Shown here one piece after another: positions 1 through 9,002 of a stretch of DNA of 64,000 bases. The position numbers and the translations under genes are program-made. Source of the DNA: Massilia pinisoli (GTDB lineage Bacteria; Pseudomonadota; Gammaproteobacteria; Burkholderiales; Burkholderiaceae_D); assembly GCF_024753285.1 (NCBI RefSeq), contig NZ_JANUGW010000002.1:310001-374000 (forward strand), in the 5' to 3' direction. The notes beneath the pieces were generated by a model. It was not told where the DNA came from. It searched no databases and worked only from the letters and a program-made list of their open reading frames with translations. How positions within the stretch are numbered: position 1 is the first letter of the stretch; each line of letters starts with the position of its first letter.

Positions 1-97
1 GGAACTCGGCGATGACGTGCTGGCGCTCGGCCTTCAGGCGCTGCTTCAGTTGCAGCGGCTGCAGGGGCTGGGGCGGGGCGATGGTGGCGGTGGACAT
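1..97 (-). CDS. glnD: Protein-PII uridylyltransferase GlnD, N-terminal fragment (cut by window edge)
   Basis: Only the first 32 codons are present, reading leftward from an ATG at 97-95. The N-terminus is a Pro/Gln/Leu-rich stretch followed by LKQRLKAERQ, which resembles the start of betaproteobacterial GlnD. The full enzyme, not seen here, adds and removes UMP on PII proteins in response to glutamine. The position directly downstream of map on the same strand is the usual betaproteobacterial arrangement and is the main support. The call rests on a short fragment plus context. Confidence 0.75.
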   Translation of the reverse strand, partial: MSTATIAPPQPLQPLQLKQRLKAERQHVIAEF

Positions 98-154
98 GGC
101 GGCTCGATAGGGACGGCGGAACGCGGCCGGCGCACCGGCCGTACGGGTTGCGGG

Positions 155-979
155 TCAGGCGGCGACGGCGTCTTTCGGCTGTACGATCGCGGGCGGGGGC
201 GGCGTGCCGGCCGACGTGGTCAGCACCTCGTAGCCCGTCTCCGTCACGAGGATCATGTGTTCCCACTGGGCGGACAGGCTGCGGTCTTTCGTCTTGATGG
301 TCCAGCCGTCCGGCATTTCGCGGATCTCGCGGCGGCCCGCGTTGATCATCGGCTCGATCGTGAAGATCATGCCGGCTTTCAGCTCCTCGCCGGTGCCGGG
401 ACGGCCGTAGTGCAATACCTGCGGCTCTTCGTGGAACACCTTGCCGATGCCGTGGCCGCAGAACTCGCGCACGACGGAATAGCCGGCGTTTTCCGCGTGC
501 TGCTGGATCGCGTGGCCGATGTCGCCCAGGTGCGCGCCCGGTTTTACTTTGGCAATGCCCAGCCACATGCATTCGTAGGTGATGTCCGTCAGGCGGCGCG
601 CCAGCTTCGACGGTTCGCCGATGAAGAACATGCGGCTGTTGTCGCCGTGATAACCATCCTTCGTGATCACGGTGACGTCGATGTTGACGACGTCGCCGTT
701 CTTGAGCACCTTGTCGCCCGGAATGCCATGGCAGATCACGTCGTTGACCGAGGTGCAGACGGCTTTCGGGAACGGCGGATAGCCGGGCGGCGCATAGTTC
801 AGCGGTGCGGGAACGGTGCCTTGCACATTGACCATGTATTCATGGCACAGACGGTCGAGTTCGCCGGTCGTGACGCCCGCCTTGACGAAGGGGGTGATGT
901 AGTCGAGCACCTCGGCACCGAGCCGGCCCGCGATGCGCATGCCTTCGATGTCTTCCGGGGTCTTGATGGAGATGGTCAT
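155..979 (-). CDS. map: Methionine aminopeptidase, type I
   Basis: Removes the initiator methionine from nascent proteins in the cytosol. The 274-residue product has the type I layout with the five metal ligands in order: Asp in VNIDVTVI, Asp in GDNSRMFF, His in CGHGIG, Glu in FTIEPMIN and Glu near QWEHMILVTE. I chose the ATG at 979, giving MTISIKTPEDIEGMR; a longer reading from 1015 or 1066 would add a non-conserved extension. It is divergent from rpsB and lies upstream of glnD, a common order in this group. No strong Shine-Dalgarno is visible at the chosen start. Confidence 0.96.
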   Translation of the reverse strand: MTISIKTPEDIEGMRIAGRLGAEVLDYITPFVKAGVTTGELDRLCHEYMVNVQGTVPAPLNYAPPGYPPFPKAVCTSVNDVICHGIPGDKVLKNGDVVNIDVTVITKDGYHGDNSRMFFIGEPSKLARRLTDITYECMWLGIAKVKPGAHLGDIGHAIQQHAENAGYSVVREFCGHGIGKVFHEEPQVLHYGRPGTGEELKAGMIFTIEPMINAGRREIREMPDGWTIKTKDRSLSAQWEHMILVTETGYEVLTTSAGTPPPPAIVQPKDAVAA

Positions 980-1097
980 GGTGATCCGTTCTGCAATATG
1001 TTCTGTATCGGGCATTATAAGTGATTCAAGGGCAGGCCGGGCCGCCCCCCGCCGGCCGGCCGGCAAGGGGGTGCGCGGAGCGGGAACGTGCGCAAGC

Positions 1098-1126
1098 TTG
1101 AAATTCGTGTCAAATCCCGCTAGAAT
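1098..1126 (+). promoter_or_regulatory. Sigma-70-type promoter of rpsB-tsf
   Basis: TTGAAA (1098-1103) and TAGAAT (1121-1126) are separated by exactly 17 bases. Each hexamer matches consensus at 5 of 6 positions. This predicts a transcript start near 1133 and an rpsB leader of about 150 bases. Confidence 0.75.
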
Positions 1127-1167
1127 CTCGGGTTGCTCGTGTTCGTATCGGGCAAGCTCGTGAAAAG

Positions 1168-1194
1168 CCGTGTTTTGATGGTTTCAAACCACGG
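1168..1194 (+). promoter_or_regulatory. Hairpin in the rpsB 5' leader
   Basis: CCGTG (1168-1172) pairs with CACGG (1190-1194) and TTTGA (1174-1178) pairs with TCAAA (1184-1188), with one mismatched pair between and a five-base loop. A short T-run follows (1201-1205). In some bacteria S2 represses its own operon through the rpsB leader, so this hairpin is a candidate for such control. It could also be only a leader fold. Confidence 0.4.
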
Positions 1195-1283
1195 TCTCAT
1201 TTTTAAATCGCGAATGCGGTCGATAAGGGTGCCCGTCAAGGGTGGACTGGCCGTCATTCAAGAACCAACCCTGGAGAATTACA

Positions 1284-2030
1284 ATGTCTGTCACTATGCG
1301 CGAAATGCTGGAAGCCGGTGTTCACTTCGGCCACCAGACCCGTTTCTGGAACCCGAAAATGGCGCCGTTCATCTTCGGTCATCGCAACAAGATCCACATC
1401 ATCAACCTGGAAAAAACCATGGCGATGTACCAGGATGCGATGAAGACCATCAAGCAGATCGCCGCCAACCGCGGCACGATCCTGCTGGTGGGTACGAAGC
1501 GCCAGGCCCGCGACATCATCGCCGCCGAAGCGCAGCGCGCCGGCGTGCCGTACGTCGACCAGCGCTGGCTGGGCGGCATGCTGACCAACTTCAAGACCAT
1601 CAAGACCTCGATCAAGCGCCTGAAGGACATGGAAGCCGCCATCGAGTCGGGTGAAGTCGAGAAGATGAGCAAGAAAGAAGCGCTGATGTTCTCGCGCGAA
1701 CTGGAAAAGCTGCAGAAGTCGATCGGCGGCATCAAGGACCTGCAGGGCGTGCCGGACGCGATCTTCGTCGTGGACGTCGGCTACCACAAGGGCGCCGTCA
1801 CCGAAGCCGGCAAGCTGGGCATCCCGGTCATCGGCGTGGTCGACACCAACCACTCGCCGGAAGGCGTGACCCACGTCATCCCGGGTAACGACGACTCGTC
1901 GAAGGCCATCACCCTGTACGCACGCGGCGTCGCCGATGCGATCCTGGAAGGCCGTGCGAACGCGTCGAACGAAGTGGTCGAGATGGTCAAATCGGCCGAC
2001 GACTTCGTCGAAGTTTCCGAGCAAGCTTAA
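1284..2030 (+). CDS. rpsB: 30S ribosomal protein S2
   Basis: Structural protein of the small ribosomal subunit, needed to recruit S1. The 248 residues begin [18 protein letters not shown], the classic S2 N-terminus, and include the family motifs RWLGGMLTN and the [12 protein letters not shown] segment. The ATG at 1284 is preceded by GGAG at 1273-1276; an in-frame codon at 1242 would only add unrelated residues. It is followed by tsf after an intrinsic terminator, the normal rpsB-tsf pairing. The length is typical. Confidence 0.98.
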   Translation: MSVTMREMLEAGVHFGHQTRFWNPKMAPFIFGHRNKIHIINLEKTMAMYQDAMKTIKQIAANRGTILLVGTKRQARDIIAAEAQRAGVPYVDQRWLGGMLTNFKTIKTSIKRLKDMEAAIESGEVEKMSKKEALMFSRELEKLQKSIGGIKDLQGVPDAIFVVDVGYHKGAVTEAGKLGIPVIGVVDTNHSPEGVTHVIPGNDDSSKAITLYARGVADAILEGRANASNEVVEMVKSADDFVEVSEQA

Positions 2031-2062
2031 GTTCCGGCGGGCCCTGGCCCGCTGAGCAGTAA

Positions 2063-2097
2063 AGGGGCGCCGAGCCTAAGATCGAGCGCCCCTTTTT
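2063..2097 (+). terminator. Intrinsic terminator/attenuator between rpsB and tsf
   Basis: AGGGGCGC (2063-2070) pairs perfectly with GCGCCCCT (2086-2093), followed by a run of T. Its position in the rpsB-tsf gap suggests partial termination that lowers tsf relative to rpsB. Confidence 0.8.
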
Positions 2098-2174
2098 GCA
2101 AGCAATTCCTGGACAGATCAACAATTTTGCAAGACGTCGCACCGACGGCTTGCTCCGACATTAGGAGAAATGAC

Positions 2175-3083
2175 ATGGCAGCGATTACTGCAGCGATGGT
2201 GGGCGAACTGCGCGCGAAGACCGACGCACCGATGATGGAATGCAAGAAGGCACTGAACGAAGCCGAAGGCGACATGGCACGTGCCGAAGAGATCCTGCGC
2301 GTCAAGCTGGGCGGCAAGGCATCGAAAGCGGCATCGCGTATCACGGCCGAAGGCGTCGTGACGGCATACGTCGCCGGTAACATCGGCGCGCTGGTGGAAA
2401 TCAACAGCGAAACCGACTTCGTCGCCAAGAACGACGAGTTCATGGCCATGGCCAACCTGGCTGCCAAGCTGGTCGCCGAGAACAACCCGGCCGACGTCGC
2501 CGCCCTGGCCGCGCTGCCGGTCGACGGCAAGTCGTTCGACGACGTGCGTACGGCACTGATCGGTAAAATCGGCGAGAATATGACGGTTCGCCGCTTCCAG
2601 CGCTTCGAGACGACCGGCAAGCTGGCGTCGTACCTGCACGGCGCGCGCATCGGCGTGATCGTCGACTACGACGGCGCCGACGAGCAAGTGGGCAAGGACG
2701 TCGCCATGCACATCGCCGCGATGAAGCCGGTCTCCCTGTCGGCTGATCAAGTGCCGGCCGAGCTGATCGAGAAAGAGCGTTCGGTTGCTCAGCTGAAAGC
2801 CAAGGAAGACGCCGACAAGGCCGTCGCCGAAGGCAAGCAGCCGCAATCGGCCGAGATCGTCGCCAAGCGTATCGACGGTTCGGTGCAGAAGTACCTGAAG
2901 GAAGTGTCGCTGTTCAACCAGGCTTTCGTGAAGAACGACAAGCAGAGCGTCGAGCAGATGCTGAAGGCCGCCAACACGACCGTGAAAGCGTTCGTGATGT
3001 ACGTGGTCGGCGAAGGCATCGAGAAGAAAGTCGACGACTTCGCGGCAGAGGTCGCAGCGCAGATGGCTGCTGCCAAGCAGTAA
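2175..3083 (+). CDS. tsf: Elongation factor Ts
   Basis: Guanine nucleotide exchange factor that regenerates EF-Tu-GTP. The 302-residue product starts [20 protein letters not shown], with MECKKAL and the ETDFVAKN motif of the EF-Ts core. The ATG at 2175 has AGGAG at 2163-2167. It lies 144 bases after rpsB, separated by a terminator hairpin, and has its own terminator directly after the tandem TAATAA stop. The length fits betaproteobacterial EF-Ts. Confidence 0.98.
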   Translation: MAAITAAMVGELRAKTDAPMMECKKALNEAEGDMARAEEILRVKLGGKASKAASRITAEGVVTAYVAGNIGALVEINSETDFVAKNDEFMAMANLAAKLVAENNPADVAALAALPVDGKSFDDVRTALIGKIGENMTVRRFQRFETTGKLASYLHGARIGVIVDYDGADEQVGKDVAMHIAAMKPVSLSADQVPAELIEKERSVAQLKAKEDADKAVAEGKQPQSAEIVAKRIDGSVQKYLKEVSLFNQAFVKNDKQSVEQMLKAANTTVKAFVMYVVGEGIEKKVDDFAAEVAAQMAAAKQ

Positions 3084-3091
3084 TAAACAGA

Positions 3092-3113
3092 ACGGGCCGC
3101 AAGGCCCGTTTTT
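3092..3113 (+). terminator. Intrinsic terminator after tsf
   Basis: ACGGGCC and GGCCCGT flank a GCAA tetraloop and are followed by TTTT. It closes the rpsB-tsf unit before pyrH. Confidence 0.85.
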
Positions 3114-3200
3114 GTAACCGGTTGTAAGACCGAAGGGCGGGGCAAGCCCCCGCCGGCAGTACCGAACTCGAAACATTCAATGACCACAGGAGCCCCATTC

Positions 3201-3917
3201 ATGACAAAACCAGCCTACCAACGAGTCCTCCTCAAACTGTCTGGCGAAGCGCTGATGGGCGACGATCCGTTTGGCATCAACCGCGCCACCATCGAGCGCA
3301 TGGTTGCCGACGTTGCGGAAGTGTCGAAGCTGGGTGTGGAACTGGCTGTGGTGATTGGCGGCGGCAACATCTTCCGCGGCGTGGCACCGGGCGCGCAAGG
3401 CATGGACCGCGCGACGGCCGACTACATGGGGATGCTGGCCACCGTGATGAATGCGCTCGCGCTGGCCGACGCCATGCGCCAGCAGGGCATCACCGCCCGC
3501 GTGATGTCCGCGATCGGCATCGAGCAGGTCGTGGAGCCGTACGTGCGCCCGAAGGCGCTGCAATACCTGGAAGAGGGCAAGGTCGTCGTGTTCGCTGCCG
3601 GCACCGGCAACCCGTTCTTCACCACCGACACGGCTGCCGCGCTGCGCGGCTCGGAAATCTCGGCCGAGATCGTCCTGAAGGCGACCAAGGTCGATGGCGT
3701 ATATACTGCCGACCCGAAGAAGGACCCGCACGCGACCCGCTACGAACAGATCACGTTCGACGAAGCGATCGCCAAGCACCTGCAGGTGATGGACGCCACG
3801 GCGTTCGCCCTGTGCCGCGACCAGAAGCTGCCGATCAAGGTGTTCTCGATCGTCAAGCCGGGTGCGCTCAAGCGCGTGATCATGGGCGAGGACGAGGGTA
3901 CACTCGTACACGTTTAA
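3201..3917 (+). CDS. pyrH: UMP kinase
   Basis: Phosphorylates UMP to UDP in pyrimidine nucleotide synthesis. The 238 residues begin [20 protein letters not shown], the amino-acid-kinase-fold N-terminus, followed by the glycine-rich [10 protein letters not shown] and the nucleotide-binding [13 protein letters not shown] segment. I chose the ATG at 3201 because AGGAG (3188-3192) sits at good spacing; an upstream ATG at 3180 would place this SD inside the gene. The gene begins the pyrH-frr-uppS-cdsA-dxr-rseP-bamA run. Confidence 0.97.
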   Translation: MTKPAYQRVLLKLSGEALMGDDPFGINRATIERMVADVAEVSKLGVELAVVIGGGNIFRGVAPGAQGMDRATADYMGMLATVMNALALADAMRQQGITARVMSAIGIEQVVEPYVRPKALQYLEEGKVVVFAAGTGNPFFTTDTAAALRGSEISAEIVLKATKVDGVYTADPKKDPHATRYEQITFDEAIAKHLQVMDATAFALCRDQKLPIKVFSIVKPGALKRVIMGEDEGTLVHV

Positions 3918-3944
3918 TCAATTTTAGAAAGACAGGAGAGCAGC

Positions 3945-4505
3945 ATGTCCGTCGCTGACGTTAAAAAAAGTGCCCAGGACAAGATGGCGAAATCCATCGA
4001 GACCCTGAGAAGCAATCTGGCCAAGGTTCGCACCGGCCGCGCCCACACCGGCATCCTGGACCACGTGATGGTCGACTACTACGGCTCGCCGACCGCGCTG
4101 CCGATGGTCGCGAACCTGACGCTGATCGACGCCCGCACCATCGGCGTCCAGCCGTATGAAAAGAAAATGCTGAACGTCATCGAAAAGGCAATCCGCGAAT
4201 CGGACCTGGGCCTGAATCCGTCGACGTTCGGCGAGATGGTTCGCGTGCCGACGCCCGCGCTGACGGAAGAGCGCCGCAAGGAAATGGTCAAGCTGTGCAA
4301 GTCGGAAGCGGAAGACGCGAAGATCGCCGTCCGCAACGTGCGCCGCGACGGCAACGAACAGCTGAAGAAGCTGGTCAAGGACAAGGCGATCTCGGAAGAC
4401 GACGAGCGCCGCGCCCAGGACGACATCCAGAAAATGACCGACAAGGCCGTCATCGACATCGACAAGCTCGTTGCCGAAAAAGAAAAAGAAGTGATGACCG
4501 TTTAA
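3945..4505 (+). CDS. frr: Ribosome recycling factor
   Basis: Splits post-termination ribosomes together with EF-G. The 186-residue product is the normal RRF length and has the helical [20 protein letters not shown] segment near the N-terminus and the [18 protein letters not shown] core. The ATG is preceded by ACAGGAG. It follows pyrH after 27 bases, so the two are probably cotranscribed. Confidence 0.98.
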   Translation: MSVADVKKSAQDKMAKSIETLRSNLAKVRTGRAHTGILDHVMVDYYGSPTALPMVANLTLIDARTIGVQPYEKKMLNVIEKAIRESDLGLNPSTFGEMVRVPTPALTEERRKEMVKLCKSEAEDAKIAVRNVRRDGNEQLKKLVKDKAISEDDERRAQDDIQKMTDKAVIDIDKLVAEKEKEVMTV

Positions 4506-4555
4506 GCCGATACGTATTGCGGCGCCCCCGGGTCGCGGGTATCGTTGTGGACGTC

Positions 4556-4596
4556 GGACCGGCAGGCTAGGCCTGACCGGTCCGTTCCACCTTTTT
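4556..4596 (+). terminator. Hairpin with T-run between frr and uppS
   Basis: An 11-base arm (4556-4566) pairs with 4572-4583 apart from one bulged A, around a CTAGG loop. A TTTTT run appears seven bases downstream of the stem. The T-run is set back, so termination is probably partial at best. Confidence 0.4.
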
Positions 4597-4666
4597 CAGT
4601 CGCCGTCTTTGCAGTCGTCCGCCGGACGGCGACCGTGATCCTTTGCAGTCTTTTCGCAGTCCATTT

Positions 4667-5419
4667 ATGATTTTCAAAAGTTCGACCACCGCAGTTCCCG
4701 AAGCGCCGACGGTGCCGCGCCATATCGCCATCATCATGGACGGCAACGGCCGCTGGGCGACCAAGCGCCTGCTGCCCCGCGTGGCCGGCCACGTCAAGGG
4801 CGTGGACGCCGTGCGCAAGATCGTCGAAGCGTGCGTGGAACGTGGCGTGGAATACCTCACGCTGTTCGCGTTTTCCTCGGAAAACTGGCGCCGTCCCGCC
4901 GACGAAGTGTCCTACCTGATGGGCCTGTTCGTCACGGCGCTCGAGCGCGAAGTGTCCAAGATGCACGCGAATAACATCCGCCTGAAGGTCGTGGGCGATT
5001 TGTCGCGCTTCGCGCCGAAGCTGCAGGACATGATCGCCAACGCCGAGCGCCGCACCGCGAACAACGCGCGCCTCACCGTCACCATCTGCGCCAACTACGG
5101 CGGCCGCTGGGACATCATGCAGGCGACGGGCAAGATGGTGGCCGCGAATCCGGGCGTGACCGAGTACACCGAAGAGATGCTGGCCCCGCACCTGGCGATG
5201 GCCTATGCGCCCGAGCCCGACCTGTTCATCCGCACGGGCGGCGAAGAGCGCATCTCGAACTTCCTCCTGTGGCAGCTCGCGTATTCCGAGCTGTACTTCA
5301 CCGACACCTTCTGGCCGGACTTTTCGCCCGAGTCGCTCGACACGGCGATCGCGTCCTACCAGAGCCGGGAACGCCGCTTCGGCCGCACCGGCGAACAAGT
5401 CGCCAACAAGGCTAAATAA
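4667..5419 (+). CDS. uppS: Undecaprenyl diphosphate synthase (cis-prenyltransferase)
   Basis: Condenses isopentenyl diphosphates onto farnesyl diphosphate to give the C55 carrier lipid for peptidoglycan and O-antigen. The 250-residue product has [13 protein letters not shown] with the catalytic Asp, [12 protein letters not shown], and the C-terminal [15 protein letters not shown] substrate-binding signature. The ATG at 4667 is the first ATG in frame; a TTG at 4643 is possible but adds non-conserved residues. The SD is weak. cdsA follows after 13 bases. Confidence 0.96.
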   Translation: MIFKSSTTAVPEAPTVPRHIAIIMDGNGRWATKRLLPRVAGHVKGVDAVRKIVEACVERGVEYLTLFAFSSENWRRPADEVSYLMGLFVTALEREVSKMHANNIRLKVVGDLSRFAPKLQDMIANAERRTANNARLTVTICANYGGRWDIMQATGKMVAANPGVTEYTEEMLAPHLAMAYAPEPDLFIRTGGEERISNFLLWQLAYSELYFTDTFWPDFSPESLDTAIASYQSRERRFGRTGEQVANKAK

Positions 5420-5432
5420 GGCTGAACCGCTG

Positions 5433-6260
5433 ATGCTCAGAACCCGCGTCGTTACCGCCGTCGTGCTGCTGGCAGTCCTGCTGCCGGTCCTCTACTTCAA
5501 AAACTATCTGGCGTTCGCGGTGGTGGCGACGGTGTTCTTCGGCGCCGCCATCTGGGAATGCTTCCGGCTGTTCAACCCGGATACGCACAACGCCCACGTG
5601 ATCGCGCTGGTCTGGGCCGCCGTCTTCGCGATGGCCGTCATCACGGGGCACACGAACCTGTCGTTCTGGGCCGCGCTGAGCGTGGCGCTGTGGATCGCGC
5701 GGTTCGCACCGTCGCTGAAGATCGGCCTGCCGCCGCTGCACACGCCCGCGAACACGCTGCTGTCGCTCGTGTACGCGTTCGCCGTCGTCGGCTGCTTCGC
5801 GGCGATCGTGGCCCTGTATTCGCATTCGCCCCTGTTCCTGCTGTCCGTGCTCGCGATCGTATGGGTGGCCGATATCGGCGCGTACTTCTGCGGCAAGGCG
5901 TTCGGCAAGCGCAAGCTGGCGCCCTCGATCTCGCCCGGCAAATCGTGGGAAGGCGCGATCGGCGGCGGCATCGCCGTGCTCGTGCTGGCCGGCCTCTCCG
6001 TGCAGTTCGGCGGCGACGCCTTCGCGAACACGTTCGCCGCGGCCGTCCAGCATCGCTACGGCTGGCCGGCGCTCGTCGTGGTGCTCGTGCTGATGGTCGC
6101 CGCCAGCATCGTCGGCGACCTGTTCGAATCCCAGCTCAAGCGGCGCGCCGGCATGAAGGACAGCAGCAACCTGCTGCCGGGCCACGGCGGCGTGCTCGAC
6201 CGGATCGACGCGCTCGTCCCCGTGCTGCCGCTCGCCGCGCTGATCGGGGCGCGGCTGTAA
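5433..6260 (+). CDS. cdsA: Phosphatidate cytidylyltransferase
   Basis: Inner-membrane enzyme that makes CDP-diacylglycerol, the precursor of all phospholipids. The 275-residue product is highly hydrophobic with about seven predicted membrane segments. It ends in the family signature: GDLFESQLKRRAGMKDSS, then LPGHGGVLDRIDAL. Translation starts at the ATG at 5433, giving MLRTRVVTAVVLLAVLLP, 13 bases after uppS; longer readings run back through uppS in another frame and are not coding. Confidence 0.95.
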   Translation: MLRTRVVTAVVLLAVLLPVLYFKNYLAFAVVATVFFGAAIWECFRLFNPDTHNAHVIALVWAAVFAMAVITGHTNLSFWAALSVALWIARFAPSLKIGLPPLHTPANTLLSLVYAFAVVGCFAAIVALYSHSPLFLLSVLAIVWVADIGAYFCGKAFGKRKLAPSISPGKSWEGAIGGGIAVLVLAGLSVQFGGDAFANTFAAAVQHRYGWPALVVVLVLMVAASIVGDLFESQLKRRAGMKDSSNLLPGHGGVLDRIDALVPVLPLAALIGARL

Positions 6261-6355
6261 CACACCAGGTCGTTCGGACAGGGCGGCGCCGCTGCGGCGC
6301 CTGCCGTGCCAGAATCCCTTAACGCCATGGGACGACCTTGACAATGGAACGCAAC

Positions 6356-7525
6356 ATGCAACGCATCACTATTCTGGGCGCCACCGGCTCCATCGGCGTC
6401 TCGACCCTCGACGTGCTCGCGCGTCATCCCGACAAATACCGTGTCTATGCGTTGAGCGCGCACGAACGCGTGGACGCGCTCGCCGCGCAGTGCCGCGTGT
6501 TCCGTCCGCAGCGCGCCGTCGTCGGCACGGAACAGGCGGCGGCGCGCCTGCGCGAGCTGCTGGCCGGGCTGCCGATCGACGTCGCCCACGGCGAGGCGGC
6601 ATTGTGCGAGATCGCGTCCAGCCCCGACACGGACACGGTGATGGCCGCCATCGTCGGCGCCGCCGGCCTCGCGCCCGCGCTCGCGGCCGCGCGCGCGGGC
6701 AAGAAGATCCTGCTGGCGAACAAGGAAGCGCTCGTGATGTCGGGCCAGCTGTTCATGGACGCCGTCAAGGAGCACAAGGCGACACTCCTTCCCATCGATT
6801 CCGAGCACAACGCGATTTTCCAGTCGCTGCCGGGGACGTATGGACGCTCGCCCGATGCGGCCGGCGTCGCGAAGATCCTGCTGACGGCATCGGGCGGTCC
6901 GTTCCTGCAGCGCGCCGTCGAGACGCTGGAAGCCGTCACGCCGGAAGAGGCGTGCAAGCACCCGAACTGGTCGATGGGCCGCAAGATCTCCGTCGATTCC
7001 GCGACGATGATGAACAAGGGCCTCGAAGTGATCGAGGCGCACTGGCTGTTCGGCGCGCCGGCCGACCGGATCGAGGTGGTGATCCACCCGCAAAGCGTGA
7101 TCCACTCGATGGTGTCGTACGTCGACGGCTCCGTGCTGGCGCAGCTCGGGAATCCGGACATGCGCACGCCGATCGCCCATGCTCTGGCGTACCCGGAACG
7201 CATCGCGTCCGGTGTGGAGCAGCTCGACCTGACGCAGTGGGCGGCGCTCGCGTTTCACAAGCCCGACTTCGACCGCTTCCCCTGCCTCGCGCTCGCGTTC
7301 GACGCGCTGCGGGCGGGCGGCACGGCGCCGGCGCTGCTGAACGCGGCGAACGAAGTGGCGGTGCAGGCATTCCTCGAGCGCCGCATCGGCTTCCGCGACA
7401 TCGACCGCGTCGTGCGCCGCGTGATGGACGAGAATCCGCATGGCGCGGCCACCAGCATCGCGGCCGTGATGGCCCAGGACGCGCGTGCCCGCGCCGCGGC
7501 CGAACGCATCGTGCATGCGTCGTAA
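6356..7525 (+). CDS. dxr: 1-deoxy-D-xylulose 5-phosphate reductoisomerase
   Basis: Commits DXP to MEP in the non-mevalonate isoprenoid pathway. The 389-residue form begins [20 protein letters not shown], the NADPH-binding Rossmann start. [19 protein letters not shown] is the metal- and substrate-binding region. I chose the ATG at 6356, with TGGAA upstream; an ATG at 6344 is an equally possible start and adds only four residues. Its position between cdsA and rseP is conserved in betaproteobacteria. Confidence 0.96.
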   Translation: MQRITILGATGSIGVSTLDVLARHPDKYRVYALSAHERVDALAAQCRVFRPQRAVVGTEQAAARLRELLAGLPIDVAHGEAALCEIASSPDTDTVMAAIVGAAGLAPALAAARAGKKILLANKEALVMSGQLFMDAVKEHKATLLPIDSEHNAIFQSLPGTYGRSPDAAGVAKILLTASGGPFLQRAVETLEAVTPEEACKHPNWSMGRKISVDSATMMNKGLEVIEAHWLFGAPADRIEVVIHPQSVIHSMVSYVDGSVLAQLGNPDMRTPIAHALAYPERIASGVEQLDLTQWAALAFHKPDFDRFPCLALAFDALRAGGTAPALLNAANEVAVQAFLERRIGFRDIDRVVRRVMDENPHGAATSIAAVMAQDARARAAAERIVHAS

Positions 7526-7559
7526 TACGATTTCGAGCGGGCCCTGACGGGAGAAAGTC

Positions 7560-8906
7560 ATGAACCTGATCCACACCGTGCTGGCGTTCCTGTTGGCCCT
7601 GGGACCCCTGATCATCTTCCACGAGCTGGGGCACTACGCCGTCGCGCGGCTGTGCGGCGTGAAAGTGCTGCGCTTCTCGATCGGCATGGGACGCATCGTG
7701 TGGTCGCGCCGCTTCGGCCCGGACCAGACGGAATGGGCCATCTCGGCGCTGCCCATCGGCGGCTACGTCAAGATGCTCGACGCGCGCGACCCCACGACGG
7801 CGCCGACGAATGACGCCGACCTGCCGCGCGAATTCACGCGCCAGAACGTGTGGAAGCGCATCGCCATCGTGGCCGCGGGCCCCATCGCCAACTTCATCCT
7901 CGCCATCGCCCTGATGGCCGCGCTGTTCATGCACGGGAAGGAAGAGCCGGGCACCCGCCTGCGGCCGATGGCGCAGGCGTCCGTCGTGTACCAGGCGGGC
8001 GTGCGCGGCGGCGACGTCGTCACCGCGGTCAACGGCCGCCCCGTGCAATCGTGGACGGAGCTGCGCTGGGAACTGGTGCGCGCCGCCATCGACAAGCATG
8101 CCGCCGAACTCACGTTGCGTGGCCCCGTGGCCGATTCGGCGCCGTACCGCGCCGTGCTGCCGGCCGACCGCATGGCCGCACTCGACGTCGACGGCGACAT
8201 CCTCGGCGCGCTCGGCATGCAGATGTGGCGCCCGCGGCCGACGATCGAGAAGGTCCTGCCGGACGGCCCCGCCGCGCGCGCGGGCCTGCGCCAGGGCGAC
8301 CTCGTGACGGCGATCGACGGCAAGCCCGTCGTCGACGGCATCGCGTTCATCGAGGCCGTGCGCGGCGCGGCCGGCAAGCCGCTGCAGGTCGGCGTGCTGC
8401 GCGGCGCGGACCAGGTCGTGCTGCCGGTGACCCCCGACCGCGACCCGCAATCGGGCAAGGGCATCGTGAAGGCGATGATCGCGCAGGCGCCGGAGATGGT
8501 GACCGTGCAGGCGGGCCCGCTGGACGCGGTCGCGAAGGGCGCCAAGCGCACGTGGGAGACGAGCGCACTGACCGTCAAGATGATCGCGAAGATGATCGTG
8601 GGCGAGGTCTCGCTGAAAAACGTGACGGGCCCGATCACGATCGCGGACGTGGCCGGACAGACGGCACGCTCGGGCGTCGAGCCCTTCCTCGAGTTCATCG
8701 CATTCATCTCGATCAGCCTGGGTGTAATGAATCTGTTACCAATTCCCGTTCTGGACGGTGGCCATTTGCTGTATTATTCGCTGGAAGTTTTGACCGGGCG
8801 ACCCTTGCCCGCGCGGATCGGCGAGATCGCGCAGCGTGCCGGGGTGGGCCTGCTGTTCATGCTGATGGCGCTTGCCGTCTTCAACGACCTGGTGCGACTG
8901 CTCTGA
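7560..8906 (+). CDS. rseP: RIP metalloprotease RseP (site-2 protease)
   Basis: Inner-membrane zinc protease that makes the second cut in anti-sigma-E factor RseA and clears signal peptide remnants. The 448 residues carry HELGH at 21-25 in the first membrane helix, two periplasmic PDZ domains with GV/GL-type carboxylate loops (VRGGDVVTAVNG and LRQGDLVTAIDG), and the third zinc ligand in PIPVLDGGHLLYY near the C-terminus. A GGGAGAAAGTC sequence precedes the ATG. bamA lies downstream, consistent with an envelope-stress and envelope-assembly operon. Confidence 0.97.
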   Translation: MNLIHTVLAFLLALGPLIIFHELGHYAVARLCGVKVLRFSIGMGRIVWSRRFGPDQTEWAISALPIGGYVKMLDARDPTTAPTNDADLPREFTRQNVWKRIAIVAAGPIANFILAIALMAALFMHGKEEPGTRLRPMAQASVVYQAGVRGGDVVTAVNGRPVQSWTELRWELVRAAIDKHAAELTLRGPVADSAPYRAVLPADRMAALDVDGDILGALGMQMWRPRPTIEKVLPDGPAARAGLRQGDLVTAIDGKPVVDGIAFIEAVRGAAGKPLQVGVLRGADQVVLPVTPDRDPQSGKGIVKAMIAQAPEMVTVQAGPLDAVAKGAKRTWETSALTVKMIAKMIVGEVSLKNVTGPITIADVAGQTARSGVEPFLEFIAFISISLGVMNLLPIPVLDGGHLLYYSLEVLTGRPLPARIGEIAQRAGVGLLFMLMALAVFNDLVRLL

Positions 8907-9002
8907 ACACACGGCACTCCGAAAGTACGCTGCGTCCGCGGCGGGCATCGGAGCGTCCGGCTTAGGTAACGTTGTCCAATGACTGACCCATTGATCTAAC
9001 CG

